A stretch of DNA of 64,000 nucleotides from Microtetraspora sp. NBRC 16547 (GCF_030268965.1 NZ_BSSE01000030.1:1-64000); one strand, 5' to 3'; counted from the first letter of the stretch, positions 15,911 to 25,453 are shown. Numbers and translations: made by a program. The notes: generated by a model from the letters alone, not told the origin.

Positions 15911-16885
15911 ATGGGGCACCTGCCGGCGTACGCGCCCATGCTGGCCCGGCTCGGGCAGTTGCCATCGGTGGCGCAGGACGAGCTGTTCGGCTACGAGATG
16001 AAGTGGGACGGCGTCCGCGCCATCGGCTACGTCGAGGACGGGCGGCTGCGCCTGGTCTCGCGCAACGGGCTGGACGTCACGGTCGCCTATCCCGAGCTCG
16101 GCCCCCTCGCGGACGCCGTCCGGGGCGCGGTCGTGCTGGACGGAGAGATCGTGGCGTTCGGGGAGCGCGGCCTGCCCAGCTTCGCCGCACTCCAGCCGCG
16201 GATGCACCAGCGCGACCCCGTCAAGATCAGAGTGCTGGCCAGGGCCACCCCGGTCATGTATCTGATCTTCGACATCCTCCACCTCGGGGACGCCACCACG
16301 ATCCGCCTGCCGTACGTCGAGCGGCGCGAACTGCTCGACCGCACCATCTCGGCGGGGGAGCGCTGGGACGTGCCGCCGTACTCCGCGGGAGGCGGCGCGA
16401 CGGTGTTCGAGAGCAGCCGCGAGCTGCTCCTGGAGGGCGTGGTCGCCAAGCGGCTGTCCTCGGCGTACCAGCCGGGACGGCGCAGCGGAGACTGGCTGAA
16501 GGTGAAGCACTTCCGCACCCAGGAGGTCGTCATCGGCGGCTGGAAGCCGGGCGAGGGGAGGCGCGCGCGGGGCATCGGCTCGATGCTGATCGGCGTGCAC
16601 GACGAAGCCGGGCGGCTGGTCTACGCCGGGCACGTCGGCACCGGCTTCACCGACGCGATGCTCGCGGACCTGGCGGAACGGCTGGCGCCGCTGGACCGCG
16701 CGACCAGCCCGTTCGCGGACGAGGTGCCGCGCGAGCACGCGCGGCACGCGCACTGGACCGATCCCGTCCTGGTGGGGGAGGTGCGGTACGCCGAGTGGAC
16801 CGCGGACGGCCGGCTGCGCCACCCGAGCTGGCGCGGGCTGCGCCCGGACCGGCGCGCGGCGGAGGTCGGCAGGGAACCCGGCTGA
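15911..16885 (+). CDS. Stand-alone ATP-dependent DNA ligase (LigD ligase-domain type)
   Basis: A 324-residue ligase with the adenylation and OB domains only. The nucleotidyl Lys is K31 in EMKWDGVRAI (motif I), LDGEIVAF is motif III, LLEGVVAKR is motif IV and GDWLKVKHFR is motif V. C-terminal text resembles the OB fold of LigD (GHVGTGFTDAML, RYAEWTADGRLRHPSW). There is no polymerase or nuclease domain, so it corresponds to the LigC class, which in mycobacteria supports back-up repair. It is the distal gene of a probable flavodoxin-ligase operon in the dormancy island. Confidence 0.92.
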   Translation: MGHLPAYAPMLARLGQLPSVAQDELFGYEMKWDGVRAIGYVEDGRLRLVSRNGLDVTVAYPELGPLADAVRGAVVLDGEIVAFGERGLPSFAALQPRMHQRDPVKIRVLARATPVMYLIFDILHLGDATTIRLPYVERRELLDRTISAGERWDVPPYSAGGGATVFESSRELLLEGVVAKRLSSAYQPGRRSGDWLKVKHFRTQEVVIGGWKPGEGRRARGIGSMLIGVHDEAGRLVYAGHVGTGFTDAMLADLAERLAPLDRATSPFADEVPREHARHAHWTDPVLVGEVRYAEWTADGRLRHPSWRGLRPDRRAAEVGREPG

Positions 16886-17070
16886 CCCGCCGCCCGCTCG
16901 CCGATCACCGGCCGATCACCCACCGCAAGCCCGCCGCAAGCCCGCCGCTCACCGGCCGGCCACCCGTCCGCGGTGGCGTACCTGTGCGTGTACTGAGTTA
17001 CGGAGGAGACATAACCTGGATTCTGTCGAGTCCGATTAGAGGCACGGCGGTCCGCGAGCTGAGGCGTTCG

Positions 17071-19431
17071 ATGGCGGCGAAGACATCCCAGACCTCGAAG
17101 CGATCAGGAAACCGGCTGCCCGCCGAGGTGACGAGCTTCATCGGCCGTCGCCACGAGGTGGTCGAGGCCAAGCGTCTGCTGTCCCAGTCGCGCATCGTGA
17201 CCTTCACGGGCCCCGGCGGGGTCGGCAAGACACGGCTCGCGCTCCGGATCGCCGCCGACGTGCGCCGGGCCTTCCCGGACGGCGTGTGGCTGGTCGAGCT
17301 GGCCGCGCTGGACGACCCGGACATGCTCTGCCAGACCGTCGCCGAGGCGCTGGAGATCCGCAACCAGTCGTCGCGGCCATGCGTCGAAGTTCTCGCCGAC
17401 CACCTGAGGAACCGGCAGGCGCTGCTGGTGCTGGACAACTGCGAGCACCTGCTGCAGGACTGCGCCGTGCTGGTGGAGACGCTCGCCCGGGCCACGTCCG
17501 ACCTGCGGATCCTCGCGACGAGCCGGCAGGCCCTCGGCATCACGGGCGAGCAGACGCTGGCCGTGCCCGCGATGACCTTGCCCGACGTGGACGGCATGGT
17601 CCTGCCCCTGGAGACGATGACGCAGTTCGACGCGGTACGCCTCTTCACCGAGAGGGCCTCCGCCGTGGTGCCCGGATTCGCGGTCACGGAGGCCAACCAC
17701 ACGACGGTGGAGCGGATCTGCCGACGGCTGGACGGGATACCGCTCGCGCTCGAACTGGCCGCGGTGCGGCTGCGGGCGCTGTCCCTCGACCAGCTACTCG
17801 ATCGACTCGACGACCGGTTCCGGCTGCTCACCGCGGGATCGCGCGCCGTTCTGCCGCGCCACAGGACGCTGCGCGCGCTGATCGACTGGAGCTACGGCCT
17901 CTGCACGGAGCAGGAGCGGTTGCTGTGGGCGCGGGTCTCGGTCTTCGCCGGGAGCCTCGATCTGGAGGCGGCCGAGGAGGTCTGCTCCGAGGACGGTATC
18001 GCCAGAGAGGACGTGCTCGACCTGGTGATCGGCCTGGTCGACAAGTCCATCCTGATCCCGGATGAGCAGTCCTCGTCGATGCGGTACCGGCTCCTCGAGA
18101 CGATCCGGCAGTACGGCAGGGAACGGCTGGAGGAGTGCGGCCAGGACGCCGTGATGCGACGGCGGCATCGGGACTACTACCGGCGTCTCGCGGCCGAGGC
18201 GGACCGGCTGCTGTTTGGCCCGGACCAGGTCGCGTGGTTCACGCGGCTCCAGCGCGAGCACGCCAATCTGCGGACCGCGCTGGAGTACTGCTTCGCGCAG
18301 GCGGAGACCCGCGTCGGCCTGGAGATGGCGACCGACCTCCTCTACCACTGGATCACCAGCTACTACCTGAACGAGGGGCGCAGCTGGCTGGACAAGGGCC
18401 TGGCGGCGGAGAGCGAGCCGAGCGAGTCGCGGGCCAGGGCGCTGTGGGCCGACGCCTGGCTGGCCATCATCCAGGCCGAGATCACCTCGGCCGAGACGAT
18501 GCTGGAGGAGAGCCGGGCTCTCGGGGAGAGCCTGGGCCTGGAGCGGATCATCCCCTACGCCGCGCTCTTCTCCGGGGTGGTCGCCCTCTACCAGGGAGAC
18601 GCCCCCAGGGCGATCGCGCTGTACGAGGAGGCGGTAAGCCGCTATCGCGACATCGATGATCCTCTGGGTGAGGCGTTCGCCTATCTGCGGCTCTGCCTGT
18701 CGTACTCCCTGATCGGCGAGTCGGCCATGGCCGTCGCGGAGGGGGAGCGGTGCGTCGAGGTCTGCGACGTGTACGGGGAGGGGTGGCACCGGGCGTACGC
18801 GCTGATGGCCCTCGGGATCGAAGCCTGGCGCCAGGGCGACCACGTCCGCGCGGCCGAACTGGAGAAGGAGAGCCTCCGGTTCAACCGGTCGCTCGACGAC
18901 CTGCTCGGCGTCGGGCTGGACATCGAGGTGCTCTCCTGGATCGCCGCCACCCAGGAGAAGTACGAACGGGCCGGCCGGTTGCGGGGAGTGCTGCAGGCCA
19001 TCTGGGAATCGATAGGTACGGTCCTGTCGAGCTACGCGTATCTGATGCCCTATCGCGATGAATGTGAGGTCCGGATCCGCGATGGGCTCGGGGAAGCCGG
19101 GTACCGCGCCGCGCTCAAACGCGGGGCCAGGCTCCCGTACGAGGAGGCGGTCGCCTACGCGCTGGAGGAGGCGGCCCCCGAGGCGGAGCGCGTGGAGCGG
19201 CCCGCCGAGACGTCGCCGCTGACCCCCAGGGAGACGGAGATCGCCCAACTCGTCGCCCAGGGCATGAGCAACAAGGAGATCGCCGCCACGCTCGTGATCG
19301 CGCAGCGCACCGCGGAGGGGCACATTGAGCACATCCTGAGCAAGCTCGGCTTCAGCTCACGTGCCCAGATCGCCGTCTGGGTCCGTGAGCGGAACCACGC
19401 CGCCGAAGATCGCGAGTTCGGCGACTCCTGA
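17071..19431 (+). CDS. Large ATPase regulator: NB-ARC-like domain, TPR-like region, LuxR HTH
   Basis: A 786-residue regulator of the AfsR/LAL-like class. Walker A is GPGGVGKT at 47-54 and Walker B LLVLDNCEHL near 130. A STAND/NB-ARC module ends near 370, a helical TPR-like region follows (about 380-690), and a LuxR-type HTH occupies about 715-775 (LTPRETEIAQLVAQGMSNKEIA). Such proteins couple nucleotide state to activation of target genes; the target is unknown. The ATG at 17071 was used. A strong GGAGGAG at 17001-17007 is followed by no ATG, GTG or TTG in this frame, so the true start may be a non-standard codon about 60 bp upstream. Confidence 0.88.
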   Translation: MAAKTSQTSKRSGNRLPAEVTSFIGRRHEVVEAKRLLSQSRIVTFTGPGGVGKTRLALRIAADVRRAFPDGVWLVELAALDDPDMLCQTVAEALEIRNQSSRPCVEVLADHLRNRQALLVLDNCEHLLQDCAVLVETLARATSDLRILATSRQALGITGEQTLAVPAMTLPDVDGMVLPLETMTQFDAVRLFTERASAVVPGFAVTEANHTTVERICRRLDGIPLALELAAVRLRALSLDQLLDRLDDRFRLLTAGSRAVLPRHRTLRALIDWSYGLCTEQERLLWARVSVFAGSLDLEAAEEVCSEDGIAREDVLDLVIGLVDKSILIPDEQSSSMRYRLLETIRQYGRERLEECGQDAVMRRRHRDYYRRLAAEADRLLFGPDQVAWFTRLQREHANLRTALEYCFAQAETRVGLEMATDLLYHWITSYYLNEGRSWLDKGLAAESEPSESRARALWADAWLAIIQAEITSAETMLEESRALGESLGLERIIPYAALFSGVVALYQGDAPRAIALYEEAVSRYRDIDDPLGEAFAYLRLCLSYSLIGESAMAVAEGERCVEVCDVYGEGWHRAYALMALGIEAWRQGDHVRAAELEKESLRFNRSLDDLLGVGLDIEVLSWIAATQEKYERAGRLRGVLQAIWESIGTVLSSYAYLMPYRDECEVRIRDGLGEAGYRAALKRGARLPYEEAVAYALEEAAPEAERVERPAETSPLTPRETEIAQLVAQGMSNKEIAATLVIAQRTAEGHIEHILSKLGFSSRAQIAVWVRERNHAAEDREFGDS

Positions 19432-19538
19432 GGTTCCCGCCGCGCGAACCAGCAGCACGGAGCGCCCGCCCGGACCAGCCTCCAGGATCAGCCATCCAGA
19501 CGGCGGATCCCGCGCGTCGGTCGCCGGTCTGCCGGCCC

Positions 19539-20453
19539 TCAGGCGTGTCTCATGTCCCGGGCGTGGCTGTAGGTATGACGGATGGGCCCCGGGGGCGGGA
19601 GCTCCACCCAGACGGCTTTGCCGGTGGCGGTGCGGACGCACCCCCAGCAGCAGGCGAGCCGCTCGATCAGGTGCAGCCCGCGCCCATGATCGTCCTCGGA
19701 GTCCGTGCACGAGGCGCAGTCGATGGCGGCCGCGACGGCACCGCCGTCATCGGAGGCGTGGCCTCCAGAAGCTCTGTCACCGGAGGCGCTGTCACCGGAG
19801 GCGCTGTCCTCGGAGTCGCGGATCCCGTCGCGGGCACCGGTCTCGCTCATGGCGTGGCCGGGGTGGCGGGTCGTCGGCGGTGGCATCGCGTACGCGTCCT
19901 CGACCTCGCAGCGGAGGGTGCCGTCGAGGAGATAGAGGCTGAGCCTGGTCGGCCCGCCCGCGTGCCGCAGCGCATTGGTGACCAGTTCACTCACCACCAG
20001 CTCCGCGACGTCACGCTGGTCCCGCAGACCCCAGACCGCGAGCTGGGCGCGGGTCAGCCGCCGCGCCCGGCGCACGCAGGACGGTTGCGGCGTGAGGACC
20101 CAGGACGCGGTGTTCGGGTCGTCGTTCGGGTCGTCAATGGTTGGCAGGGGAGCGCGCGGCCTGTGGAGATGACCGGCGGCGGTCCTGAGCCAGGTCCGCG
20201 CCCGCCCCCAGGACGCACCGGTGAGATCCCGCCCACCGCGACTCGCATCGTCACCGGCAGCGCGACCGCCACCTGCACCGGCACCAGCACCGTCACCGTT
20301 GCTCGCTCCGGCGTCGTCACCGCCACTGCCGCCGTCCCCGGCACCCCGGCCGGCCCGGCGATCGGCGTCGTGCCCGCCGCCGCGCCCGCCGCTGTGACCG
20401 GCGCCGTGATCGAGTGTGTCCGCGGACGCGGACGGTGACACCTGCTCGCCCAT
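19539..20453 (-). CDS. Anti-sigma-factor-like HATPase with low-complexity N-terminus and insert
   Basis: A 304-residue protein. The first 100 residues are Gly/Ala/Asp-rich and probably disordered. A GHKL ATPase domain of the RsbW/SpoIIAB type follows, with N-box ELVVSELVTNALRHAG near residue 165 and the late G-box DDHGRGLHLIERLA near 270. Between them lies a repetitive insert, DSASGDSASGDRASGGHAS, absent from typical members. The C-terminus WGCVRTATGKAVWVEL is family-like. The ATG at 20453 follows GGGGGGAAAGAAC. Actinomycetes carry many such ATPases that control sigma factors or anti-anti-sigma partners; the partner is not in the window. Confidence 0.85.
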   Translation of the reverse strand: MGEQVSPSASADTLDHGAGHSGGRGGGHDADRRAGRGAGDGGSGGDDAGASNGDGAGAGAGGGRAAGDDASRGGRDLTGASWGRARTWLRTAAGHLHRPRAPLPTIDDPNDDPNTASWVLTPQPSCVRRARRLTRAQLAVWGLRDQRDVAELVVSELVTNALRHAGGPTRLSLYLLDGTLRCEVEDAYAMPPPTTRHPGHAMSETGARDGIRDSEDSASGDSASGDRASGGHASDDGGAVAAAIDCASCTDSEDDHGRGLHLIERLACCWGCVRTATGKAVWVELPPPGPIRHTYSHARDMRHA

Positions 20454-20893
20454 GTTCTTTCCCCCCGGGTCCCTCGTCCGCCTGGACTCCGCCTGGACCT
20501 TGCCCCGTGCCAGCTTCTCTCCGGGCGTACGCCTGAGGGATGGGGATAAATCCCCATATAAGTACCCATATCGCACAAATTTGCCGCGATCATGGCGGCT
20601 GAGGCTCTTCGGGGCTCTTCGGGACCGGCTCGGGAGAGCCCGAGATGCGGGCGCTCGCCGAGGAGCCGCACCTGTACGACAGCGGGTGACGCTTCACGAA
20701 GAAGTCACGCGCGGCGCGGCGGCGCCGGAGTGATCAGGGATCGATGCGGCAGGGGGTGATCGCGCGAATTCGCCCCGACGGCACCGGTAGCATCGGTAGG
20801 TATACATCACAGGGTGAGGTGCCGCGAGCGCGTCGCACTCCGGCGCGGGATTCGCGGCCGTCGCATCCATCCGGAATCGTGCAAGGAGCAAGC
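20454..20893. other. Divergent intergenic region upstream of thrS
   Basis: About 440 bp between the HATPase gene and thrS with no supported gene. It holds an AT-richer stretch at 20540-20580, which includes a perfect palindrome, and a TATACA hexamer at 20801-20806 that could be the thrS -10 element. I see no T-box signature, although folding was not possible by hand. Confidence 0.5.
20540..20557. promoter_or_regulatory. Perfect palindrome upstream of the HATPase gene
   Basis: ATGGGGAT-AA-ATCCCCAT, 8-bp arms, 87 bp before the minus-strand start at 20453 in an AT-rich patch. The size and position suit an operator; the binding protein is unknown. Confidence 0.45.
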
Positions 20894-22873
20894 GTGTCTG
20901 CCGCACTCGAAATACGCATCACCCTCGCCGGAGCCGAGCGCGTGGTGGCGGCGGGCACGACGGCCGGGGAGGCGCTCGACGCCGACGGCAGGTCGGTCAT
21001 CGCCGCCAGGATCGACGGCGAGCTGCGGGACCTGGCCGCCGAGGTCGCCGAGGGCGACGTCGTCGAGCCGGTCGCCATCGACAGCGCCGACGGCCGCGCC
21101 ATCCTGCGCCACTCCACCGCCCACGTCATGGCCCAGGCCGTCCAGGAGATCTTCCCGGAGGCCAAGCTCGGCATCGGCCCGCCCGTGGAGAACGGCTTCT
21201 ACTACGACTTCGACGTCAAGGAGCCCTTCACCCCCGAGGACCTCAAGCGCATCGAGAAGCGCATGCGCGAGATCGTCAAGCAGGGCCAGACCTTCCGGCG
21301 GCGTCCCGTCAGCGACGAGGACGCCCGCGAGGAGCTGGCCGCCGAGCCGTACAAGCTGGAGCTGATCGGGCTCAAGGGCGGCGCGGACGACGCGGGCGAC
21401 GGCGCGAGCGTCGAGGTCGGCGCCGGCCAGCTCACCATCTACGACAACCTCGACCCCAAGTCGGGCGATCTGTGCTGGAAGGACCTGTGCCGCGGTCCGC
21501 ACCTGCCGACCACCCGGGTCATCCCGGCGTTCAAGCTCATGCGGTCCGGCGGCGCCTACTGGCGGGGCAGCGAGAAGAACCCGCAGCTCCAGCGCATCTA
21601 CGGCACGGCCTGGGAGTCGCGCGAGAAGCAGGACGAGTACCTCCACCTGCTGGAGGAGGCGGAGAAGCGCGACCACCGCAAGCTCGGCGCTGAGCTCGAC
21701 CTGTTCAGCTTCCCGCCGGAGCTGGGCAGCGGCCTGCCGGTCTTCCACCCCAAGGGCGGGATCATCCGCAAGGAGATGGAAGACTACATGCGCAGACGAC
21801 AGGCGGAGGCGGGGTACGAGTTCGTCAACACCCCGCACATCACCAAGTCGTCGCTCTTCGAGACCTCGGGGCACCTTCCCTGGTACGCCGACGACATGTT
21901 CCCGCCCTTCGAGCTGGACGGCACCGAGTACCGCGTCAAGCCGATGAACTGCCCCATGCACAACCTGATCTTCAGGTCGCGGGGGCGTTCCTACCGTGAG
22001 CTGCCGCTGCGGCTGTGCGAGTTCGGCTCGGTCTACCGGTACGAGAAGTCGGGCGTGGTGCACGGGCTGACCCGGGTGCGCGGCATGACGCAGGACGACT
22101 CGCACATCTACACCACCAGGGAGCAGATGGCCGACGAGATCAAGTCTCTCCTGAGATTTGTGCTCAGCGTGCTGCGCGACTTCGGGCTGCCGGACTTCTA
22201 CCTGGAGCTGTCCACCCGCGACGACTCCGAGAAGTTCATCGGCGACCCCGCCGAATGGGAGGAGGCCACCCAGGCGCTGCACCAGGTCGCCATCGAGTCG
22301 GGGCTGGAGCTGGTGAACGACCCGGGTGGCGCGGCCTTCTACGGGCCGAAGATCTCCGTGCAGGCCAAGGACGCGATCGGCCGCACCTGGCAGCTGTCCA
22401 CCATCCAGCTCGACCTGAACCAGCCCAAGCGGTTCGGCCTGGAGTACCAGGCGGCCGACGGCAGTCGCCAGACGCCCGTCATGATCCATCGGGCCCTGTT
22501 CGGCTCGATCGAGCGGTTCCTCGGTGTGCTGACCGAGCACTACGCCGGCGCCTTCCCTCCCTGGCTCGCTCCGGTTCAGGTCGTCGGCATCCCGATCGCC
22601 GACGCGCACGCCCCCTACCTGCAGGACGTCGCCAAGCGGCTGCGGGAGCAGGGGATCCGGGTCGAGGTCGACACCGCCGACGACCGGATGCAGAAGAAGA
22701 TCCGCAACGCGCAGAAGGCCAAGGTGCCGTTCATGCTGCTCGCGGGCGACGACGACATCGCGAGCGGCGCGGTCTCCTTCCGCTACCGCAACGGCGAGCA
22801 GAAGAACGGTGTCCCGATCGAGGAGGCGATCGCCGAGATCGTCGACGCGGTCGAGCGCCGGATCCAGGTCTGA
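20894..22873 (+). CDS. thrS: Threonine--tRNA ligase
   Basis: A 659-residue class II synthetase charging tRNA-Thr in the cytoplasm. Domain order is a TGS domain (1-60), an editing domain with [11 protein letters not shown] (about 77-87) and its distal HXXXC region, the catalytic core with MNCPMH and the class II motifs ([25 protein letters not shown]), and a C-terminal anticodon-binding domain ([11 protein letters not shown]). GTG at 20894 was chosen because AAGGAG lies six bases upstream and the length matches the family. thrS-HIT-pgsA order is conserved in actinobacteria. Confidence 0.97.
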   Translation: MSAALEIRITLAGAERVVAAGTTAGEALDADGRSVIAARIDGELRDLAAEVAEGDVVEPVAIDSADGRAILRHSTAHVMAQAVQEIFPEAKLGIGPPVENGFYYDFDVKEPFTPEDLKRIEKRMREIVKQGQTFRRRPVSDEDAREELAAEPYKLELIGLKGGADDAGDGASVEVGAGQLTIYDNLDPKSGDLCWKDLCRGPHLPTTRVIPAFKLMRSGGAYWRGSEKNPQLQRIYGTAWESREKQDEYLHLLEEAEKRDHRKLGAELDLFSFPPELGSGLPVFHPKGGIIRKEMEDYMRRRQAEAGYEFVNTPHITKSSLFETSGHLPWYADDMFPPFELDGTEYRVKPMNCPMHNLIFRSRGRSYRELPLRLCEFGSVYRYEKSGVVHGLTRVRGMTQDDSHIYTTREQMADEIKSLLRFVLSVLRDFGLPDFYLELSTRDDSEKFIGDPAEWEEATQALHQVAIESGLELVNDPGGAAFYGPKISVQAKDAIGRTWQLSTIQLDLNQPKRFGLEYQAADGSRQTPVMIHRALFGSIERFLGVLTEHYAGAFPPWLAPVQVVGIPIADAHAPYLQDVAKRLREQGIRVEVDTADDRMQKKIRNAQKAKVPFMLLAGDDDIASGAVSFRYRNGEQKNGVPIEEAIAEIVDAVERRIQV

Positions 22874-22924
22874 GACACCCCGGGCGGTGTCCCCGCGAGG
22901 GACCGGCGCCCGGGCCGCTCACCA

Positions 22925-22959
22925 GAAGCCCCCGCCTCCGTTCCGGAGGCGGGGGCTTC
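22925..22959. terminator. Terminator hairpin after thrS
   Basis: A 16-bp perfect stem, GAAGCCCCCGCCTCCG with its complement, around a 3-nt loop, followed by TCGTCG rather than a T tract. Confidence 0.65.
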
Positions 22960-23108
22960 GTCGTCGTGCGCCCGGCACGGGCGGACCATCTCAGGCCGCG
23001 CCGCCGTCGGCGTCGCGGGCCCGGAACGAGTTGTGATTTATCCGGCATCTGCGGATGTCGCTGGAGCCGTACGCGAGTGCCGTCGGGGGCCGGAATATGC
23101 TGGCCCGC

Positions 23109-23657
23109 ATGACGAACGAGCCGGAGCTGCAGCCGGGAGCGGGAGTGCCTGACGCGTTTGGGAGGCTCTGGACTCCGCACCGCATGGCCTACATCAAGGG
23201 GGAGAACAAGCCCAGCGGATCGGGGCCCGGGGACGGCTGCCCCTTCTGTGAGATCCCCGCCATGAGCGACGAGGACGGCCTCGTCGTCGCCAGGGGCTCC
23301 ACCGTGTTCGCCGTGCTCAACCTGTATCCGTACAACTCGGGTCACCTGATGGTGTGCCCGTACCGGCACGTCGCCGACTATGCCGATCTGGAGGAGGCGG
23401 AGACTGCCGAGCTGGCCGACTTCACCAAGCGGTCGTTGCAGGCGCTGCGCAAGGCCAGCGGTGCGCAGGGGTTCAATGTCGGCATGAACCTGGGCCAGGT
23501 CGCCGGCGCGGGCATCGCCGCCCATCTGCACCAGCACGTGGTGCCCCGGTGGGGCGGCGACACCAACTTCATGCCGGTCGTGGGGCACACCAAGGTCCTC
23601 CCGCAACTGCTGCGCGACACGCGGGACCTGCTCGCCGACGCCTGGCCCACGCCCTGA
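23109..23657 (+). CDS. HIT-family diadenosine-tetraphosphate phosphorylase-like protein
   Basis: A 182-residue HIT-superfamily nucleotide phosphorylase/hydrolase. It has the HIT triad in GIAAHLHQHVVPRW near residue 140 and a CPFCEIP motif near 47. Orthology is with Rv2613c, described as an AP4A phosphorylase, which also sits beside thrS and pgsA in mycobacteria. The ATG at 23109 begins the conserved MTxEPE N-terminus; an in-frame ATG at 23097 would add four residues. Neither start has a strong ribosome site. Confidence 0.9.
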   Translation: MTNEPELQPGAGVPDAFGRLWTPHRMAYIKGENKPSGSGPGDGCPFCEIPAMSDEDGLVVARGSTVFAVLNLYPYNSGHLMVCPYRHVADYADLEEAETAELADFTKRSLQALRKASGAQGFNVGMNLGQVAGAGIAAHLHQHVVPRWGGDTNFMPVVGHTKVLPQLLRDTRDLLADAWPTP

Positions 23658-23673
23658 CCCCGGCCGACTGACC

Positions 23674-23712
23674 GATCCGCGCCCTCGATCCGTGCCCTCG
23701 ATCCGCGCCCTC
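23674..23712. repeat. Three tandem 13-bp repeats
   Basis: GATCCGCGCCCTC occurs three times head to tail (second copy has T for C at one position), followed by a degenerate fourth, in the gap between convergent genes. Confidence 0.7.
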
Positions 23713-23749
23713 GGTTCGCGTTCCCACGCGGAGCGCCGGGGAGGGGCGA

Positions 23750-25372
23750 TCAGGGGAGCGTGACCTTGACCTGGGCGGGGGCGCTCTCGTTGTTCAGCCG
23801 ATCGAGGGCGGTGACGTAGTAGTCGCCGCTCTCCTCGGCCGTGTATGAGAGGCGGTCGTCCGCGGAGACGACGGCCACCAGGTGGTGCGCGTCCACGGTC
23901 GTGCAGTCGGCGTTCTTGCCGGAGGCCCGGTAGACGGCGTACGCCCGGGCGCGGGAGGACGGAGACCACGTCAGCGTCCCGGCGGCGCTCTTCAGGCTCG
24001 CCGGTGCGGCCGGAGCCGTCGCGGGGAGGCCCTTGATCACCGGAAGCAGGGCGGGCCGCGTGTAGTGGTTCTTGACGATGCGGTCCAGGACGCCCAGAGG
24101 GTTCGTGGCGAGACTGGCGGCGCTGAAGTAGACGTCGCCCTTCACCTCGGGGTACTGGCGGTTCACGGTGAGGTGGGAGGGCATCTCGGCCGGTTTCGTC
24201 CAGGCGGGGGTGTCCTTGGTGCCGACGCGGTACAGCGCCTGGCCGATGTAGAGATCGACGTCGCTGCCGCGCACCGCCTCGGCCCACCAGGGCACGAGCG
24301 CCTCGTAGTCCGCCACCGAGAACCCGCGGGGCCAGTAGAGCTGCGGGACGAGGTAGTCGACGGAACCCGCGCGGATCCACGCCTTCGCGTCCGCGTAGAT
24401 CGCGTCATAGGCCGACATGCCCTTCGTGTCCGACCCCTTGGGGTCGTCCGACTTGTTGCGCCAGATGCCGAAGGGGCTGATCCCGAACTTCACGTACGGC
24501 TTCGTCTGGTGCACGGCCTTGGACACCTGCGCGACCAGCTTGTTGACGTTGTCCCGCCGCCAGTCGGCGAGCTTCACACCCTTGCCGTACGCCGCGTGCG
24601 CCGCGGCGTCGGCGAACCGCGTGCCGTTGCCGGGATACGGGTAGAAGTAGTCGTCGAAGTGGACCCCGTCCACGTCGTAGCGGCGCACCACGTCGGTCAC
24701 GACCTTGGTCACCCAGTCGCGCACCTCGGGCAGGCCCGGGTTGTAGTAGAGCCGTCCCTCGTGCTTGACCGTCCACTCCGGGTGCACCCGCGCCGGATGC
24801 CCCTCCGGAAGCGCCGACACGTCCGTCGTGAACGCCGCGCGGTACGGATTGAACCACGCCTGGAACTCCAGACCGCGTTTGTGCGCCTCGGAGATCAGGA
24901 ACGGCAGCGGATCCCAGCCCGGATCCTTGCCGGGAGTGCCGGTGAGGTACTGCGACCAGGGTTCGAGCGAGGACCGGTAGATCGCGTCGGATGCGGGCCT
25001 GACCTGGACGAACACCGCGTTGAGCCGGCGTTTGACGGCGTTGTCGAGTATCGCGGTGTACTCCGCCCGCTGCCGCGCCGGCGTGAGCCCCGTCCTCGAC
25101 GGCCAGTCCGAGTTGTGCACCGTCGCGATCCACACCCCGCGGAGCTGCCGCTTGGGAAAGGAGCCGCTCGCCGTGCAGGTCTCGGCGGCCGCGGCCGTCC
25201 GCACCGTCGTCGGGGTCTTCGGAGCGGGCTGGGGCCCGAAGGCGTACGCCGCGCTCGCGCTGGCGGCGGCGACGACCAGGCTGGCCAGGAGCGGACCCCG
25301 CACCGACAGCACCCGCCCCGCCGTGCGGTCCTCATTGATCGCCCGCCCGCGGCGGCCCTCCCGATTCGCCAT
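23750..25372 (-). CDS. Secreted or anchored GHL10-type (DUF187) glycoside hydrolase-like protein
   Basis: A 540-residue protein. A hydrophobic N-terminal segment (about 28-46) is a signal or anchor. The body (about 75-395) matches the glycosyl-hydrolase-like 10 family: LRGVWIATVHNSDWPS, the FVQVRPASDAIY strand, GLEFQAWFNPYRAA, GVHFDDYFYPYPG with acidic active-site candidates, and DYLVPQLYWP. A C-terminal fibronectin-III-like domain follows (about 455-540). E. coli YngK-type relatives are poorly characterised; cleavage of a cell-envelope polysaccharide is a family-based guess. It lies on the opposite strand to the conserved genes on both sides. Confidence 0.9.
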   Translation of the reverse strand: MANREGRRGRAINEDRTAGRVLSVRGPLLASLVVAAASASAAYAFGPQPAPKTPTTVRTAAAAETCTASGSFPKRQLRGVWIATVHNSDWPSRTGLTPARQRAEYTAILDNAVKRRLNAVFVQVRPASDAIYRSSLEPWSQYLTGTPGKDPGWDPLPFLISEAHKRGLEFQAWFNPYRAAFTTDVSALPEGHPARVHPEWTVKHEGRLYYNPGLPEVRDWVTKVVTDVVRRYDVDGVHFDDYFYPYPGNGTRFADAAAHAAYGKGVKLADWRRDNVNKLVAQVSKAVHQTKPYVKFGISPFGIWRNKSDDPKGSDTKGMSAYDAIYADAKAWIRAGSVDYLVPQLYWPRGFSVADYEALVPWWAEAVRGSDVDLYIGQALYRVGTKDTPAWTKPAEMPSHLTVNRQYPEVKGDVYFSAASLATNPLGVLDRIVKNHYTRPALLPVIKGLPATAPAAPASLKSAAGTLTWSPSSRARAYAVYRASGKNADCTTVDAHHLVAVVSADDRLSYTAEESGDYYVTALDRLNNESAPAQVKVTLP

Positions 25373-25453
25373 GGGTCATCAGTGTGGCATCGACGAACGG
25401 ATGGTTTGGCCCGAAGCGGGAACCCGGGAAGGAAATTACCAGCGACCGCACCT

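Noticed and set aside
20454-20893. T-box riboswitch upstream of thrS
   Set aside because: No recognisable T-box core or terminator/antiterminator pair seen by eye.
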